Shown here: one piece after another, positions 9,221 to 21,588 of the stretch
How the letters are laid out: each line of letters begins with the position of its first letter
How positions within the stretch are numbered: the stretch's first letter is position 1
Assembly (NCBI RefSeq): GCF_000308555.1
Contig: NZ_BAFY01000075.1
Location: 1-64,000 of the forward strand
From: Nocardia cyriacigeorgica NBRC 100375
GTDB lineage: Bacteria > Actinomycetota > Actinomycetes > Mycobacteriales > Mycobacteriaceae
Direction: 5' to 3'
DNA length: 64,000 nt
Translations under genes and position numbers: made by a program
The notes under the pieces: model-generated
Seen by the model: only the letters and a program-made list of their open reading frames with translations
What the model was told of the DNA's origin: nothing
Database searches by the model: none

Positions 9221-10309
9221 TCAGGGGCCTGCGGGAGACCCGCAGTCACCACAGAATTTGGCGGTGGCGACGAGTTCCGCGCCGCAGCTCGTGCAGTGCC
9301 GCGGTGGGGTCGCGAGAGGTTGCCCGCAGGCCATACAGAAGCGGGCGGCCGCGGGATTCTCTGCGGCGCAGCCGGCGCACGTCCGGTTGCCGGTGGCCGC
9401 GGGCAAGGCAGCAGGTTGCGGCGGTGTCGGTTGCGGGGGAGCGGGTTGCAGGGGCCGCGGCGGTGAGCTCGTGTGCTGGTTGATGGCATTGAGGCCGAGG
9501 GCCGCGCCGAGGAAGCCGGCATCGGAACCGGAGGCGCCCTGTGCGAACCCCTGGCCCGCGCCCAGGGCCATCTCTCCGGCGGCGTAGGTGCGGAAGTCTC
9601 CGGCGAGCCGGATGTAGGTGACGTCTTTGGCGAGTCGTTTGAGTCGCTCGGCATCCTCCGGCGCCAGCGTGATGTCGAAGTTACCCATCCGCACGATGCG
9701 CAGGCCGTACTCGTAGAGCGTGATGTTGGTCTGGCGCAATACGGCCGTCTCGATCGGCAACAGATGCCCCGATAGCCCCAGGACCGGCCACTGCCCCCCG
9801 GAAACCCCCTGCGTCACCGCGATCTTCATCGATTTCAGCAGCAGCTCGGCGCACCAGGAGTTCAAGGCGGCCGGGTCTGCGACGTCGGCGGTGCCCGCGA
9901 GCCCGGTGATCAGCATGCCCGGATCTCGCACCGCCAGCGCGAATTCGCCGAAGACCCGCAGGGTCACCACCTGCTCGCTGGCCGGGTCGACGATATCGGC
10001 CAGCCGACCGCCGAACTTGATACCGGCGAACTCCCGGGTCGAGACGAAATACAGTTCCGCGCGGTAGAAGTTTCCGCCGGACAGCGTATCGACAAGGGCG
10101 CCGAGCACCGGGAGCTCGTCGGCGTCGATGCGATGCCTGCCCGGTCCCATCGCGGCGACGACGTGACCGGATTTGACGAACAGGGCTGTCTGGTCGGCAT
10201 TGACGACGGCGCGGCTGTACCGGCGGATGTTGACATCGGGCCACTTGTAGACGAGTTGGCCCTTGGCGGCTTCCGGAACCGCGATGAACTCCCGTTCGAA
10301 CCAAGCCAT
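9221..10309 (-). CDS. SPFH-domain protein with C-terminal double zinc ribbon
   Basis: A 362-aa protein. Residues 1-265 form an SPFH-like (band 7, 'virion core protein'-like) domain beginning MAWFEREFIAVPEAAKGQLVYKW in two parts: MAWFEREFIAV and PEAAKGQLVYKW. A Gly/Ala/Pro/Gln linker (VGPPQPTPPQP-like) leads to two or three treble-clef/zinc-ribbon units: CAGC...CMAC, CTSC...CGDC. This domain order is known in bacterial proteins of unclear function, proposed to form membrane-associated scaffolds. The ATG at 10309 has GGAG five bases upstream; a longer reading from 10336 lacks a ribosome site. A half-conserved copy of the palindromic promoter element sits 27 bases upstream. It is divergent from the permease and convergent with gdh. 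Confidence 0.75.
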   Translation of the reverse strand: MAWFEREFIAVPEAAKGQLVYKWPDVNIRRYSRAVVNADQTALFVKSGHVVAAMGPGRHRIDADELPVLGALVDTLSGGNFYRAELYFVSTREFAGIKFGGRLADIVDPASEQVVTLRVFGEFALAVRDPGMLITGLAGTADVADPAALNSWCAELLLKSMKIAVTQGVSGGQWPVLGLSGHLLPIETAVLRQTNITLYEYGLRIVRMGNFDITLAPEDAERLKRLAKDVTYIRLAGDFRTYAAGEMALGAGQGFAQGASGSDAGFLGAALGLNAINQHTSSPPRPLQPAPPQPTPPQPAALPAATGNRTCAGCAAENPAAARFCMACGQPLATPPRHCTSCGAELVATAKFCGDCGSPAGP

Positions 10310-10336
10310 ATGCGCTCCATCCGCGAACAACAACAA

Positions 10337-10366
10337 ATAGCGTACCGCTGGGTATCGGCGTGATCA
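10337..10366 (-). promoter_or_regulatory. Palindromic promoter element, copy 3 (degenerate, upstream of the SPFH gene)
   Basis: On the minus strand: TGATCACGCCG, spacer ATACCCAG, CGGTACGCTAT. Only the gene-proximal arm keeps the consensus, including TACGCT as a possible -10 box. It lies 27 bases upstream of the ATG at 10309. Confidence 0.4.
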
Positions 10367-10455
10367 ATCCGCTATGACCAGCACAAACTGCTCGGCGTCG
10401 GCACCTCGTTCGAAAGTTCTTTGTTTACAGGGGGTTACATCGGGTAGATACCTAT

Positions 10456-10485
10456 TGAACGTACCGTTGTTTGACGGTACATTAC
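10456..10485 (+). promoter_or_regulatory. Palindromic promoter element, copy 2 (upstream of the permease)
   Basis: TGAACGTACCG, 8-bp spacer TTGTTTGA, CGGTACATTAC; 9 of 11 arm positions are complementary. It overlaps a plausible promoter: TTGAAC at 10455-10460, then 17 bases, then TACATT at 10478-10483. The permease start is 38 bases downstream. Confidence 0.65.
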
Positions 10486-10523
10486 TCACAGATATGATCG
10501 CCGCCACAGGAAAGGCCATCACC

Positions 10524-14604
<4,081 letters not shown>

Positions 14605-14612
14605 GTACTGTG

Positions 14613-14981
14613 TCAGCCCTTGGCGCGGGGTAGACGCCGCCGGATCACCGGCGTGGCGACAGCTGCCGCAATCGGCAGCAGCAGCCACCACCAGCTACCG
14701 GACACCAGTGTCGCTACCACGCCGAGCACGACGACCGCGCCCGCGCCGACCGCGGGCAACGGGCTCGGCGGCGGGCCGAGTGGAACGGAATCCGGCACGG
14801 CGCCGGGCAGATCGGTGAACAGCTCGGCCAGTTGGTCCGGCCGATCGGCCGCGGCGACGGCGGCGCTGCGAATCTCGAACTCGTCCAGGCTCAGCCTGCC
14901 GGTGCCCAGATGATGAGTGAGCTCACGCAGGGCGCGTTCGCGCTCGGCGACACTGATCCGAAGCCCCGGCGAATCGGTCAT
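14613..14981 (-). CDS. DUF1707 domain membrane protein
   Basis: A 122-aa protein. The N-terminal part (MTDSPGLRISVAERERAL, ELTHHLGTGRLSLDEFEIR, then RPDQLAELFTDLP) is the DUF1707 domain, common in actinobacterial membrane proteins of unknown role. The C-terminus has one or two hydrophobic segments (AGAVVVLGVVATLV and WWWLLLPIAAAV) and a basic end. ATG 14981 starts exactly at the domain, and longer readings run into the whiB promoter region. It is convergent with pknG, eight bases away. Confidence 0.75.
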   Translation of the reverse strand: MTDSPGLRISVAERERALRELTHHLGTGRLSLDEFEIRSAAVAAADRPDQLAELFTDLPGAVPDSVPLGPPPSPLPAVGAGAVVVLGVVATLVSGSWWWLLLPIAAAVATPVIRRRLPRAKG

Positions 14982-15132
14982 ATCCGAAGAATATGCCCGC
15001 GCAACCCGCGCCCGGCCTCCCGAATTGCCATGGGCGGGAAGGGGCGCCGGACCACGTTCGAGTGACGGTTCCCACATCTGGGGAGAATTTAGGCTGGCAC
15101 CGGCACGAACTCGCACCATGAGGAGTCCAGGT

Positions 15133-15429
15133 ATGTCCACCGTGATCGAGCGCACCATCCCGGCCGCATACGCGTGGGAGTGGCAACTGCGCGGATCCTG
15201 CCGCGGGGTGGAATCGGCGGTGTTCTTCCACCCGGACGGTGAACGTGGCCGGGCCCGCGCCGCACGGGTGCGGCGGGCCAAACAGATCTGCGACAGCTGC
15301 CCGGTCCTGGCACAATGCCGCAACTACGCGCTGGCCGTCAGCGAGCCGTACGGCATCTGGGGCGGCATGTCCGAGGACGAGCGCAGGGCCGCGGCCCGGC
15401 GCAGGCCCTGGGGTCATCAGGGCGCCTGA
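15133..15429 (+). CDS. whiB: WhiB-family iron-sulfur regulator (WhiB3-like)
   Basis: A 98-aa protein. Four cysteines (Cys23, Cys53, Cys56, Cys62) fit the [4Fe-4S] pattern C-x29-C-x2-C-x5-C. The FFHPDGERGRAR segment and the GIWGGMSEDER turn match the WhiB3 subgroup more than WhiB1, WhiB2 or WhiB7. WhiB proteins bind sigma-A region 4 and act as redox-responsive transcription factors. AGGAG lies seven bases before ATG 15133; an in-frame ATG at 15118 lacks such a site. The gene context differs from mycobacterial whiB3, so it may be a paralogue. Confidence 0.85.
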   Translation: MSTVIERTIPAAYAWEWQLRGSCRGVESAVFFHPDGERGRARAARVRRAKQICDSCPVLAQCRNYALAVSEPYGIWGGMSEDERRAAARRRPWGHQGA

Positions 15430-15490
15430 GCGGACGCGCCGCGCCCGTCCACGCCCGCTCCGACACGCCCGGATGTGGTTTCCTTGAGGT

Positions 15491-16213
15491 ATGGCTGGGC
15501 GTGTGGAGTACACGATCGACGAGCTTGCTCGCGAGGCCGGCACCACGGTGCGCAGCCTGCGGGTCTACCACGAGCGCGGGGTGCTGCCACCGCCTCGGGT
15601 CAAGGGCCGCACCGGGTTCTACGGCGCCGAGCACCTGAACCGGGTCCGCACCATCAGCCGGCTGCTCGATCGTGGCATCAAACTCAACGGCATCAAGGAG
15701 CTGCTCGCGGCCTGGGATCGCGGTGACGATCTCGGCGACGTCCTCGGCGTGGGCGACAGTCCGGCCGAACCCGCGGGGAGCGCTGGGGCCGAGGACACCA
15801 TCCCGGCGACCGAACTCGCCCAGCGCTACAGCGCGGTGCCCAACGGCCTGGCCCGCGTCGTCGCGGCCGGCCTGTACGAACCCGTCGATGCCAGCACCTA
15901 TCGCCCCGCCGATCGCAAGCTCATCCGTGTCCTGGAACAGATGGAGGCGGCCGGCATTCCGGTCGACGACATGCTGGCCGAGCTGGAGAAGCTGCGGACC
16001 GACGCCGATCGCGTCGCACGCCGGTTCGTCGAATTGTTCCATCGCACGGTCTGGCGGGAGTACCAGGAGTCCGAGCGGTCGTCGGCCGATCGGGCCGAGC
16101 TCACCGAGAGCCTCGACGTCGCCAAGGTGGTCCCCGGCCAGGTGACAGGGGAGCTGGTGAACCGGTTCGTCGCACGGTATTTCGACGAAGACGCCGAACT
16201 CGCCGATCTGTAG
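15491..16213 (+). CDS. MerR-family transcriptional regulator
   Basis: A 240-aa protein. Residues 1-75 are a MerR winged-helix domain: YTIDELAREAGTTVRSLRVYH, ERGVLPPPRV, then FYGAEHLNRVRTISRLLDRGI. A long coiled-coil-prone C-terminal part (EQMEAAGIPVDDMLAELEKLRTD, residues ~130-190, in sequence order) likely dimerises or binds an effector. No metal-binding cysteines are seen, so it is not of the metal-sensing type. It is a single gene in the same direction as whiB. Confidence 0.82.
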   Translation: MAGRVEYTIDELAREAGTTVRSLRVYHERGVLPPPRVKGRTGFYGAEHLNRVRTISRLLDRGIKLNGIKELLAAWDRGDDLGDVLGVGDSPAEPAGSAGAEDTIPATELAQRYSAVPNGLARVVAAGLYEPVDASTYRPADRKLIRVLEQMEAAGIPVDDMLAELEKLRTDADRVARRFVELFHRTVWREYQESERSSADRAELTESLDVAKVVPGQVTGELVNRFVARYFDEDAELADL

Positions 16214-16298
16214 TTGCCCTCCTCGGCCCGGCGCCTCCGCTGGTTCTCTGCTCACGTTGTTCACTGCTGATTTCCCACCGCTGACAATTCCTCGCAAT

Positions 16299-16328
16299 CT
16301 AATGTGCCGCTAGCTAACGGTACATTAG
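16299..16328 (+). promoter_or_regulatory. Palindromic promoter element, copy 4 (upstream of a secreted Gly-rich protein)
   Basis: CTAATGTGCCG, spacer CTAGCTAA, CGGTACATTAG; 10 of 11 arm positions are complementary. TACATT at 16321-16326 is a candidate -10 box. The downstream start is 59 bases away. Confidence 0.65.
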
Positions 16329-16387
16329 GCAGCGATACTGAAGGGCTGTCCGTCAGGCCAGAACCCGATGAGCGAGGAACGGAAGTG

Positions 16388-17257
16388 ATGGCGATGCGAG
16401 CGTTCACAAGGACCCGCCGGACACCGACATGGCTGGCAGGCGCCGCGATCGCGGCGGCGCTCGCACTGGGCCCAGCGGCTGTAGCGACCCTCGCGGCCGC
16501 ACCCGCCTCCGCGGTGGCGTTCGAATCCGTCGACGACTCGGGTGTGCGAGCCGAATTCGTCAGTGACACCGGTGGTGGTGCGACCACCGACGGCGGCACC
16601 AGCGGCGGTGTCAGCGACGGCGGCGCGAGCGGCGGCGTGAGCGACGGCGCCGGCACCGACAGCGGAGCCGGTACCGACTCGGGATTCGGCGGTGACGGCG
16701 GCGTCGCCACCGATAGCGCTGTCGGCAGCGGCTTCGGCGACGGCGGTGTCGGCGGTGACAGCGGGTTCGGTGGCGGCCTCGGCGACGGCGGTGTCGGTGG
16801 TGGCCTCGACGGCGGCTTCGGCGACGGCGGCGGATTCGGCGGCAGCACACCGGATCCGGGCCTGCCCGGACTTCCCGATCTGGGCGGGGATTCCGGCATC
16901 GGCACCCTCCCAGGAACGGGTGAGGCGCCCCAGCTGCCCTCGCCCCCCGATGCGCCGGAGGCGCCCGCCCCCGGTCAGCCCGCGCCCGCCGATCCCATCC
17001 ACCCGCACGACCCCAACGACGGCTGGCACAACGACCGCTGGCCCTTCCCCGACCCGGGCTATCCGTTCAGTCCGTTCTTCCCGAACACCCCCTCGCCGCA
17101 ACCGCACGACGACGCCGACCCGCCCTGTGCGCCGTGGCAGCAAGGCGCGCACTGCGATACGGACCTGTTCGACGGCGGACCCGCGCGGTCGGCGCCGCAC
17201 CTCCCCGGCCTGCCGTTCGGGCTGTCGCTACCCAGCGGCAGTGCGGGCCACCTGTAG
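16388..17257 (+). CDS. Secreted Gly/Asp- and Pro-rich low-complexity protein
   Basis: A 289-aa protein. A Sec-type signal peptide (basic FTRTRRTPTW, hydrophobic core, APASA ending near residue 42) is followed by about 110 residues of imperfect repeats rich in DGG, GVGG and GFGG, then a proline-rich region (LPGLPDLGGDSG, PPDAPEAPAPGQP) and a C-terminal part with DPPCAPWQQGAHCDTD, where two cysteines may pair. No family recognised; such proteins are commonly surface or wall-associated. ATG 16388 follows GAGGAACGG. It has its own palindrome-bearing promoter. Confidence 0.65.
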   Translation: MAMRAFTRTRRTPTWLAGAAIAAALALGPAAVATLAAAPASAVAFESVDDSGVRAEFVSDTGGGATTDGGTSGGVSDGGASGGVSDGAGTDSGAGTDSGFGGDGGVATDSAVGSGFGDGGVGGDSGFGGGLGDGGVGGGLDGGFGDGGGFGGSTPDPGLPGLPDLGGDSGIGTLPGTGEAPQLPSPPDAPEAPAPGQPAPADPIHPHDPNDGWHNDRWPFPDPGYPFSPFFPNTPSPQPHDDADPPCAPWQQGAHCDTDLFDGGPARSAPHLPGLPFGLSLPSGSAGHL

Positions 17258-17396
17258 CCGGCATAGGCATAGGGCAGGCACGGCCGACGCCGCTTCTACC
17301 TAAGTAGATAGGCACGCTCCTACCGATGCGCGCTGCCGCGGCCCGGCGCGACAATGCACACTGTCGCACAGCTTGGGACAGTGAGGGTTGCCTGGA

Positions 17397-17975
17397 ATGG
17401 GAAGCGTGACGTTATGGATGCAGATTTCGCTCGACGGCTTCGCCGAAGGGCCGGATGACGAGGTCCACTGGCCGGTCGTGGACGAGGAGCTGTGCGAATC
17501 GTCCCTCGACCAGTTGCGCCGCGCCGACCTGTTCCTCTACGGCCGCAAGACCTACGAGATCATGGCCTCGTTCTGGCCGACCGCCGATGCGGCGCCGGGG
17601 ATCTCGCCGTTCTATCTGGATTTCGCCCGGTGTTGGAAGGAGAAGACGAAGATCGTCTTCTCCCGCACCCTGCGCACCGCGCCGTGGAATACCAGTGTGA
17701 TCGGTGAGGACATGGTCGAGCAGGTCGCGGCCCTGCGCGAACGCCCGGACTGCGACATGGTGCTGTTCGGCGGCGCGGAGACCGCATCCACCTTCATCCG
17801 GCACGATCTCATCGACGAGTACCGGTTGTTCGTCCATCCGATGTTGCTCGGCGGCGGGGTCCGGTTGTTCCACACCGGACCCGAAGCCGCAGGGCTGCAA
17901 CTGGTCGACGTGATGACCTTCGACAGCGCCGTGGTCGGCATGCATTATCAGCATGCGAGCCGCGCGACGAGCTGA
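17397..17975 (+). CDS. Dihydrofolate reductase-like (RibD C-terminal domain) protein
   Basis: A 192-aa protein of the RibD_C/DHFR-like fold family (YyaP/YwjB type). Visible landmarks are MQISLDGFAEGPDDEVHW at the N-terminus, FLYGRKTYEIMASFWP, KTKIVFSRTLRTAPWN, then DMVLFGGAETASTFIR (the nucleotide-binding GG) and LLGGGVRLF. Family members are probable NADPH-dependent reductases, but the substrate is rarely known. ATG 17397 follows AGGG nine bases upstream. No operon partner. Confidence 0.78.
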   Translation: MGSVTLWMQISLDGFAEGPDDEVHWPVVDEELCESSLDQLRRADLFLYGRKTYEIMASFWPTADAAPGISPFYLDFARCWKEKTKIVFSRTLRTAPWNTSVIGEDMVEQVAALRERPDCDMVLFGGAETASTFIRHDLIDEYRLFVHPMLLGGGVRLFHTGPEAAGLQLVDVMTFDSAVVGMHYQHASRATS

Positions 17976-18070
17976 GCACGGCAGACGGGCAGCCCGGCAT
18001 AGCGCCGGTAGCGCCGTACTCCGGCGAAATTTTCTTCCGCCGCTGGGTTCATCGGCTAATTTACGTCCAT

Positions 18071-20530
18071 ATGGTCGTGTTACCGGTGTCCGACGTAGTG
18101 CTCTCCGAATCCGCTCATGAGGTCCTCGGGGTGAGCGAATTCGTCGGGCGTACCGCCGAGTTGGCCCGCCTGGACGCCCTGCTCGCCGGTGATGCCCGGT
18201 TGATCACCCTGGTGGGGCCCGGCGGCATCGGCAAGACCCGGCTGGCGGCCGAAGCCCTGCGGCGCATATCGCACGATCAGCGTCGACCGGTGTATTGGGC
18301 TCGGCTGGCCGAGGTCGAACGCGACGACCGGCTCGCCGACGAGGACGTGGTGCGGTCGGTGATGCGCACCGACGGCAGCGATCCGTCGGAGTGGGATCTG
18401 CTGATGAGCACGTTCACCGACGCCACCGCCGGCGCCGAGCGGCGAATCCTGGTGCTGGACAACTGCGAGCACGTGCTCCGCAGCGTCGGCCGGGTGATCA
18501 CCAAACTGCTGGCGACGGCGCCCACGCTGACCATCCTGGCCACCAGCCGCGAACCGGTCGGCTGGATCGATGAATTCATCCTGACCGTGCCGCCGCTCGC
18601 CCCCGGCCAGTCGCTGGCCCTGTTGCGGCAGCGCGCCGAACGCACCGGACGCCCGATCCCCGACGATCCGGTGCAGATCGAGATCGCCGAAAAGATCTGC
18701 CGCCACGTCGATCACAGTCCGTTGTTCGTCCGGCTGGCCGCCGCCCGGCTACGGCATCAGCCGCCGGCCATGGTGCTGGCCGAACTCACCGGCGACGTCG
18801 ACGACAAGCGGATGCGCTGGTCACATGGTGTGCGGGTGGGCAACGAACACCGCCATCGCGGGGTGTACGACGTCATCGCCTGGTCCTACGACCTGTGCGG
18901 GCCCGAGGAAAAGCTGCTGCTGGAACGACTGTCGGTGTTCGCGGCCGGATACGAGACCGACGGCGCGGACTCGCTACGCAACGGTATCGAGCTCGCCGAC
19001 GCCGTCGCGGTGTGCGCCGACGCTAGCCTCTCGCCCGGCACCGTCGAGTATCTGCTGGAACGGCTGGCCGAACGCTCGCTGCTGTCGACCCACCACACCG
19101 CCGAATCGGTGCGGTGGTACCTGGTGGAGAGCGTCCGGGTGTTCGCGCGGGACCGCTTGCAGCGTCGTGATCCGGCCGAGGCGAAGCGGATGGCCGACCG
19201 GCACCGCTGCTACTACCGCGATCGGGTGGTGGTCGGCGCCGACGACTGGTTCGGGCCGCGAGAGCGGGCCTGGGTCCACTGGGTGCGCACGGCCTGGGAC
19301 AACATCCTGCTCGCCATCGACACCGGACTCGATGATCCGGAGACCGCGGTCGTCGCCCTGGAGACGGCCGCGGTCTTGCTCGCCACCTGGATTCCGTCGA
19401 TCCGCTGCGGCGGATGGGCGGTCACCCGGCTGACCGAACGGGCGCTCGAGGCCGCGCGGACGTCCTCGCCCGAGGGCATCAGGCATCGCGTGCGCGCGTC
19501 GGCGATGCTGGCGTGGAATGCCATCTGGCAGGGCCGCGACGTCTACGCGGCCCGGCTGCTCGACGAATGCGTGACGCTGTGCCGCGCCGGCGCGGAGACC
19601 GATCTGCCGTGGCGCGAGACCATCGGCGTCGATACCGGTCTGCCTGCTCCCGTCGAATGGACGTGCGGGCTGGAGCTGATGCTGGTCCGCCGTGATCCGC
19701 GCGCCATCGGCGTGCTCGACCGGGCCCGCCGCAAGTACGCGGACGCGGGCGACCACGCGGGCGAGGAGGGCAGCGACATGTTCCTGGCCCTATGTCGCGC
19801 TGCGCTCGGTTCCCGGGCCGCGGCCTTGGACAGTTCCGCGCGCTACCTGGAGCGTTCGATGAGCTCCGGATCGAATCTGGCCAAGGCCTGGGCCCAGATC
19901 ACGCGATCGGTCGCGCTGGCCAAACACGGTTTCGCGCGCGAAGCGCTGGACCTGATCGACGCGGTGCCCGCCGATCAGCGGCGTGCCGGCGACAGCTGGA
20001 CGGCGATCTGGGCGGTCGCCGCGCGCATCATCGCCAAGACCGAACTGCTGCGCGCCGAGCGGGAGCGACGCACAGCGGTCGCGATGGCCACCGAGATCGC
20101 CCGCATGGTTGGCAGTTTCGAGGAGTTCGACCGGACGATGGGCGTTGCGGTCGCCGCGCTGCCACTGGTCGCCGCCGAATTGCGGCTGGCCATGGACGTG
20201 GCGTCGGCAGCCTTCGGCGCGGAGCCGTTGGGTGCCGACGGGCCGGGAGAGCCGCCGGCCCCGCCGCGATCGGGGTTGTGGGAGAGCTTGTCGCGGGCCG
20301 AACGTGACGTCGCGATCCTCGCCGCGGCCGGCTGGCCGAACAGTGCGATCGCGAGTCGGCGGCACAGTTCGGTGCGCACCGTCGACGCGCAGGTGGCAGG
20401 CATTCGGCAGAAGCTGATGATCTCCTCCCGCAACGACATCGCCGCCCACATCCCGCCCGAGCTGGCCGAGCAGGTGCGCGCGGAGGCCGGACAACGACCG
20501 CAGCGCCCGCGGCGGACGCGCGGGCGCTGA
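18071..20530 (+). CDS. LuxR-type regulator with N-terminal STAND/AAA ATPase domain
   Basis: An 819-aa protein. The N-terminal NTPase starts with EFVGRTAELARLDALL; Walker A is VGPGGIGKTRLA at about 46-57, Walker B ILVLDNCEH near 123, and a sensor ATSREPVGW follows. The middle is a long helical region. The C-terminus (about 742-805) is a LuxR helix-turn-helix: LSRAERDVAILAAAGWPNSAI, then RTVDAQVAGIRQKLMI. This is the layout of large ATP-dependent actinobacterial activators whose ligand is usually unknown. Its target may be nearby but no operator was identified. Confidence 0.82.
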   Translation: MVVLPVSDVVLSESAHEVLGVSEFVGRTAELARLDALLAGDARLITLVGPGGIGKTRLAAEALRRISHDQRRPVYWARLAEVERDDRLADEDVVRSVMRTDGSDPSEWDLLMSTFTDATAGAERRILVLDNCEHVLRSVGRVITKLLATAPTLTILATSREPVGWIDEFILTVPPLAPGQSLALLRQRAERTGRPIPDDPVQIEIAEKICRHVDHSPLFVRLAAARLRHQPPAMVLAELTGDVDDKRMRWSHGVRVGNEHRHRGVYDVIAWSYDLCGPEEKLLLERLSVFAAGYETDGADSLRNGIELADAVAVCADASLSPGTVEYLLERLAERSLLSTHHTAESVRWYLVESVRVFARDRLQRRDPAEAKRMADRHRCYYRDRVVVGADDWFGPRERAWVHWVRTAWDNILLAIDTGLDDPETAVVALETAAVLLATWIPSIRCGGWAVTRLTERALEAARTSSPEGIRHRVRASAMLAWNAIWQGRDVYAARLLDECVTLCRAGAETDLPWRETIGVDTGLPAPVEWTCGLELMLVRRDPRAIGVLDRARRKYADAGDHAGEEGSDMFLALCRAALGSRAAALDSSARYLERSMSSGSNLAKAWAQITRSVALAKHGFAREALDLIDAVPADQRRAGDSWTAIWAVAARIIAKTELLRAERERRTAVAMATEIARMVGSFEEFDRTMGVAVAALPLVAAELRLAMDVASAAFGAEPLGADGPGEPPAPPRSGLWESLSRAERDVAILAAAGWPNSAIASRRHSSVRTVDAQVAGIRQKLMISSRNDIAAHIPPELAEQVRAEAGQRPQRPRRTRGR

Positions 20531-20563
20531 TTCGATCGCTGGGATCGGCGGTGCTGCCAGGGT

Positions 20564-20914
20564 TTAGTCCGGGCCGCATTCACCGTGGCAACGGCTGCTG
20601 TAGCCGGGCTTGTTGTCGGACTCGGTCTTGGTGGAGGAGTTGCGCAGGCCGCCGTGGTTGTGCGAGCCGTATCCGCGTCCCTGCCCGTAGCCACGGCTCT
20701 GGCCGTAGCCGCGGCCGTGGCTGTGCCCGTGACCGTCGTTGCCACGGCTGCTGTGGCTGTCGCCGCGCTGGCTGGAAGCCTTGGCATCCGCGCCCGCGGG
20801 CATCGCGGCCGCGATCTGCGGCGCCACCGCGGCGGGCACGAGGGCCAGCGCGCCGGCGAGGGCGGTGGTGGCCAGGATCTTGCGGACCGTGCCCCGATGG
20901 AAAGTGCTGCTCAT
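20564..20914 (-). CDS. Small secreted Gly/His/Tyr-rich repeat protein
   Basis: A 116-aa precursor. The signal peptide spans residues 1-37 (IAAA end). The mature part begins with Ser/Gly/His-rich sequence and carries tandem repeats of the type RGYGQ (RGYGQSRGYGQGRGYGS), then HNHGG. The C-terminus SSRCHGECGPD has two cysteines three apart. The protein resembles small basic, glycine/tyrosine-rich wall proteins or metal-binding peptides; no named family recognised. ATG 20914 has GGAG six bases upstream. A copy of the palindromic promoter element lies about 70 bases upstream. Confidence 0.65.
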   Translation of the reverse strand: MSSTFHRGTVRKILATTALAGALALVPAAVAPQIAAAMPAGADAKASSQRGDSHSSRGNDGHGHSHGRGYGQSRGYGQGRGYGSHNHGGLRNSSTKTESDNKPGYSSRCHGECGPD

Positions 20915-20984
20915 GGTCTGCTCCGTTCGTTGTGCCAGTGCCCGCATCGGGTCGGCAGCTGGGCCTCGGCTCTGCCTGACCCAA

Positions 20985-21014
20985 TCAATGTGTCGTTATG
21001 TAACGGTACGATAG
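20985..21014 (+). promoter_or_regulatory. Palindromic promoter element, copy 5
   Basis: TCAATGTGTCG, spacer TTATGTAA, CGGTACGATAG. The right arm keeps the consensus and a possible -10 box (TACGAT); the left arm has diverged. It lies between the small secreted gene (minus strand, start 70 bases away) and the decayed segment on the plus strand, so its target is ambiguous. Confidence 0.5.
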
Positions 21015-21098
21015 TCGATGTGACGCTGATTGCAGTTCCGCTATTCCCGGAGCTGGGAAGTGCTGACCGGACTGTGCTGCGCGTGGTGTGATCGAGAG

Positions 21099-21245
21099 GT
21101 GACCTACCGAGTCGATCCGGGCGTGGATGACTACATCGACGCGCTGCCCGCCTGGCAGCAGCAGATCTGCCGCGAGCTCGGCATGCCGCACGCGGACCAG
21201 ATCGGGCCCGCTGACTTCCAGGCGCTATCGTGGGTAAGGTCTTAG
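21099..21245 (+). pseudogene. Fragment resembling the N-terminus of a DUF1801-type protein
   Basis: An open frame from a GTG gives about 48 residues, TYRVDPGVDDYIDALPAWQQ then QICRELGMPHADQ, which looks like the start of DUF1801 (YdhG-like) proteins: VD-YI-ALP-WQ--IC--L. Full-length members are about 110-140 aa; here the frame stops after SWVRS and no continuation is evident in other frames. It sits just before the CRISPR relic, in a segment with no other intact gene. The family resemblance is from memory. Confidence 0.4.
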
Positions 21246-21300
21246 TGGCTCACGACGCCTGTGTCTGCAGCAGAAGTCGCCCGCCACATCGCATCTCGCG

Positions 21301-21390
21301 TTGTTCCCCGCGGAGGCGGGGATGATCCGACGTTCACGTGAGTCTTCGCGGCCAACAGGGCGTGGTCCCCGCGTAAGCGGGGTTGGTATT
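21301..21390 (+). CRISPR. Relic of a type I-E CRISPR array: two degenerate repeats, one 32-nt spacer
   Basis: Repeat 1 at 21301-21329 and repeat 2 at 21362-21390 are 29 nt each and exactly 61 bases apart, the 29+32 geometry of type I-E arrays. Each contains the type I-E hairpin CCCCGC-N4-GCGGGG (loops GGAG and GTAA). Repeat 1 keeps a typical 3' end (ATGATCCG) but a damaged 5' end; repeat 2 keeps a typical 5' end (GTGGT) but has a divergent 3' end, as terminal repeats do. The spacer is 21330-21361. No further repeat is found one period up- or downstream and no cas gene is in the window. Confidence 0.72.
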
Positions 21391-21588
21391 CGGTCGGGGC
21401 TGGTCCTGCCGTCCGCCGCGACCGAACTCGCCCTACGTCATTGCCCAGGATTGGCAAGTGGATGGGCGAACAGCGTTGCGTCGCAGATGTATCCAGGCGG
21501 TCCGGGCGACCGAACTTGACCGTTTAGGAATGCTCGCGCCTCGCTTGGGCAGAGGGGCGTCCGCGGCCGGTGATGGGACCATGTCGAG
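21391..21588. other. Non-coding or decayed segment after the CRISPR relic
   Basis: I see no convincing gene here. Open frames exist on both strands but match nothing I recognise. A perfect 12-bp palindrome CGAGCTAGCTCG (21585-21596) overlaps the end of the next gene. Together with the fragment at 21099 and the relic array, the 21.0-21.6 kb stretch looks like leftover accessory DNA. Confidence 0.5.
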
